From: Cristatella mucedo
Taxonomy: Eukaryota > Bryozoa > Phylactolaemata > Cristatellidae
NCBI GenBank assembly: GCA_009760855.2
Contig: WPIO01000020.1
Location: forward strand, 4,061,001 to 4,125,000
Direction: 5' to 3'
Length of the DNA: 64,000 nucleotides
This document shows positions 63,630 to 64,000 of the stretch, in pieces (the first letter of the stretch is position 1; every line of letters starts with the position of its first letter). Position numbers and translations under genes: made by a program. The notes beneath the pieces are model-generated. The model searched no databases, was not told the origin of the DNA, and saw only the letters and a list, made by a program, of their open reading frames with translations.

Positions 63630-64000
63630 ACTTTAACTTTAAACCTATGCGACTTAAACCAGGTTTCAGCTTGAGCAGCAGCTCTTTGCTTTACGTGGCA
63701 TCATCAAAACTACAGGCTAGCCGTAGTGGTTGCATCCCGCCTACCTTTAGAGAGGCTTAATCGTTTTGGAACATTCTAGCTAGTCGCTCTGCCGAGCCAA
63801 GTGTGCACTTATGCACGGTTGGTGATTGATCGTTGATGAGCTGGTGTGCTTGTTGCAACTTTCTGGTGTGCGTGTGCTGCTAGCTCTTCCTACACTTTTC
63901 TGCACTTTCAGCCTGCACTTTCAAATGTGATGTGCAGTCAGGGCCTACTCGGTGAAATAGAATGCAGTGCTGCTTGCCCATAGCCCACTCACTCACTCGA
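63630..64000. other. no supported feature at window end
   Basis: No exon of the partial plus-strand gene could be recognised. A short CTTTAA repeat follows the SINE. Confidence 0.35.

Overview
This is a window of animal nuclear genome, not prokaryotic DNA. Genes are split by GT-AG introns, intergenic space is packed with degraded LINEs, tRNA-derived SINEs, Gypsy remnants and DNA transposons, and there are long (CT)n/(GA)n tracts. The species cannot be fixed from sequence alone. LINE and SINE tails of the type GGGCGCTATA-(TTA)n and GC-rich coding exons suggest a non-vertebrate metazoan, and a chelicerate or a lophotrochozoan would both fit.

Layout. 1-46 kb is almost entirely repeat-derived: a composite microsatellite (0.73-1.46 kb), an AT-rich gene-poor block (11.1-15.1 kb) carrying a SPIN-like hAT element, a Tigger/pogo-like remnant (15.4-16.0 kb), two LINE families (A, L2/CR1-like; B, also CR1/L2-like but distinct), two SINE families, and a degraded Gypsy element (24.8-28.7 kb) interrupted by a 1,356-bp solo LTR flanked by a 4-bp target duplication. 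Two short paralogous coding exons of an unrecognised family lie at 7.2-7.4 kb (minus) and 40.1-40.3 kb (plus).

46.3-57.3 kb (plus) is a 17-exon gene for a C2H2 zinc-finger protein of about 1,196 residues with 17 fingers. All exon phases agree and the summed CDS is divisible by three. 58.2-62.2 kb (minus) is a complete seven-exon gene for COP9 signalosome subunit 7 (CSN7, 259 residues). The two genes converge, with poly(A) signals placed so that the transcripts should overlap by about 75-100 bp. CSN7 is divergent from a third gene that starts at 62.48 kb (plus) and runs out of the window. Its product is not recognised. The 312 bp between the two start codons is a probable bidirectional promoter.

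I found no clear new enzymatic or defence system. The best candidates for something undescribed are the paralogous exon pair, the unnamed 17-finger protein with its in-frame 108-bp intron inside a finger, and the unrecognised gene divergent from CSN7.
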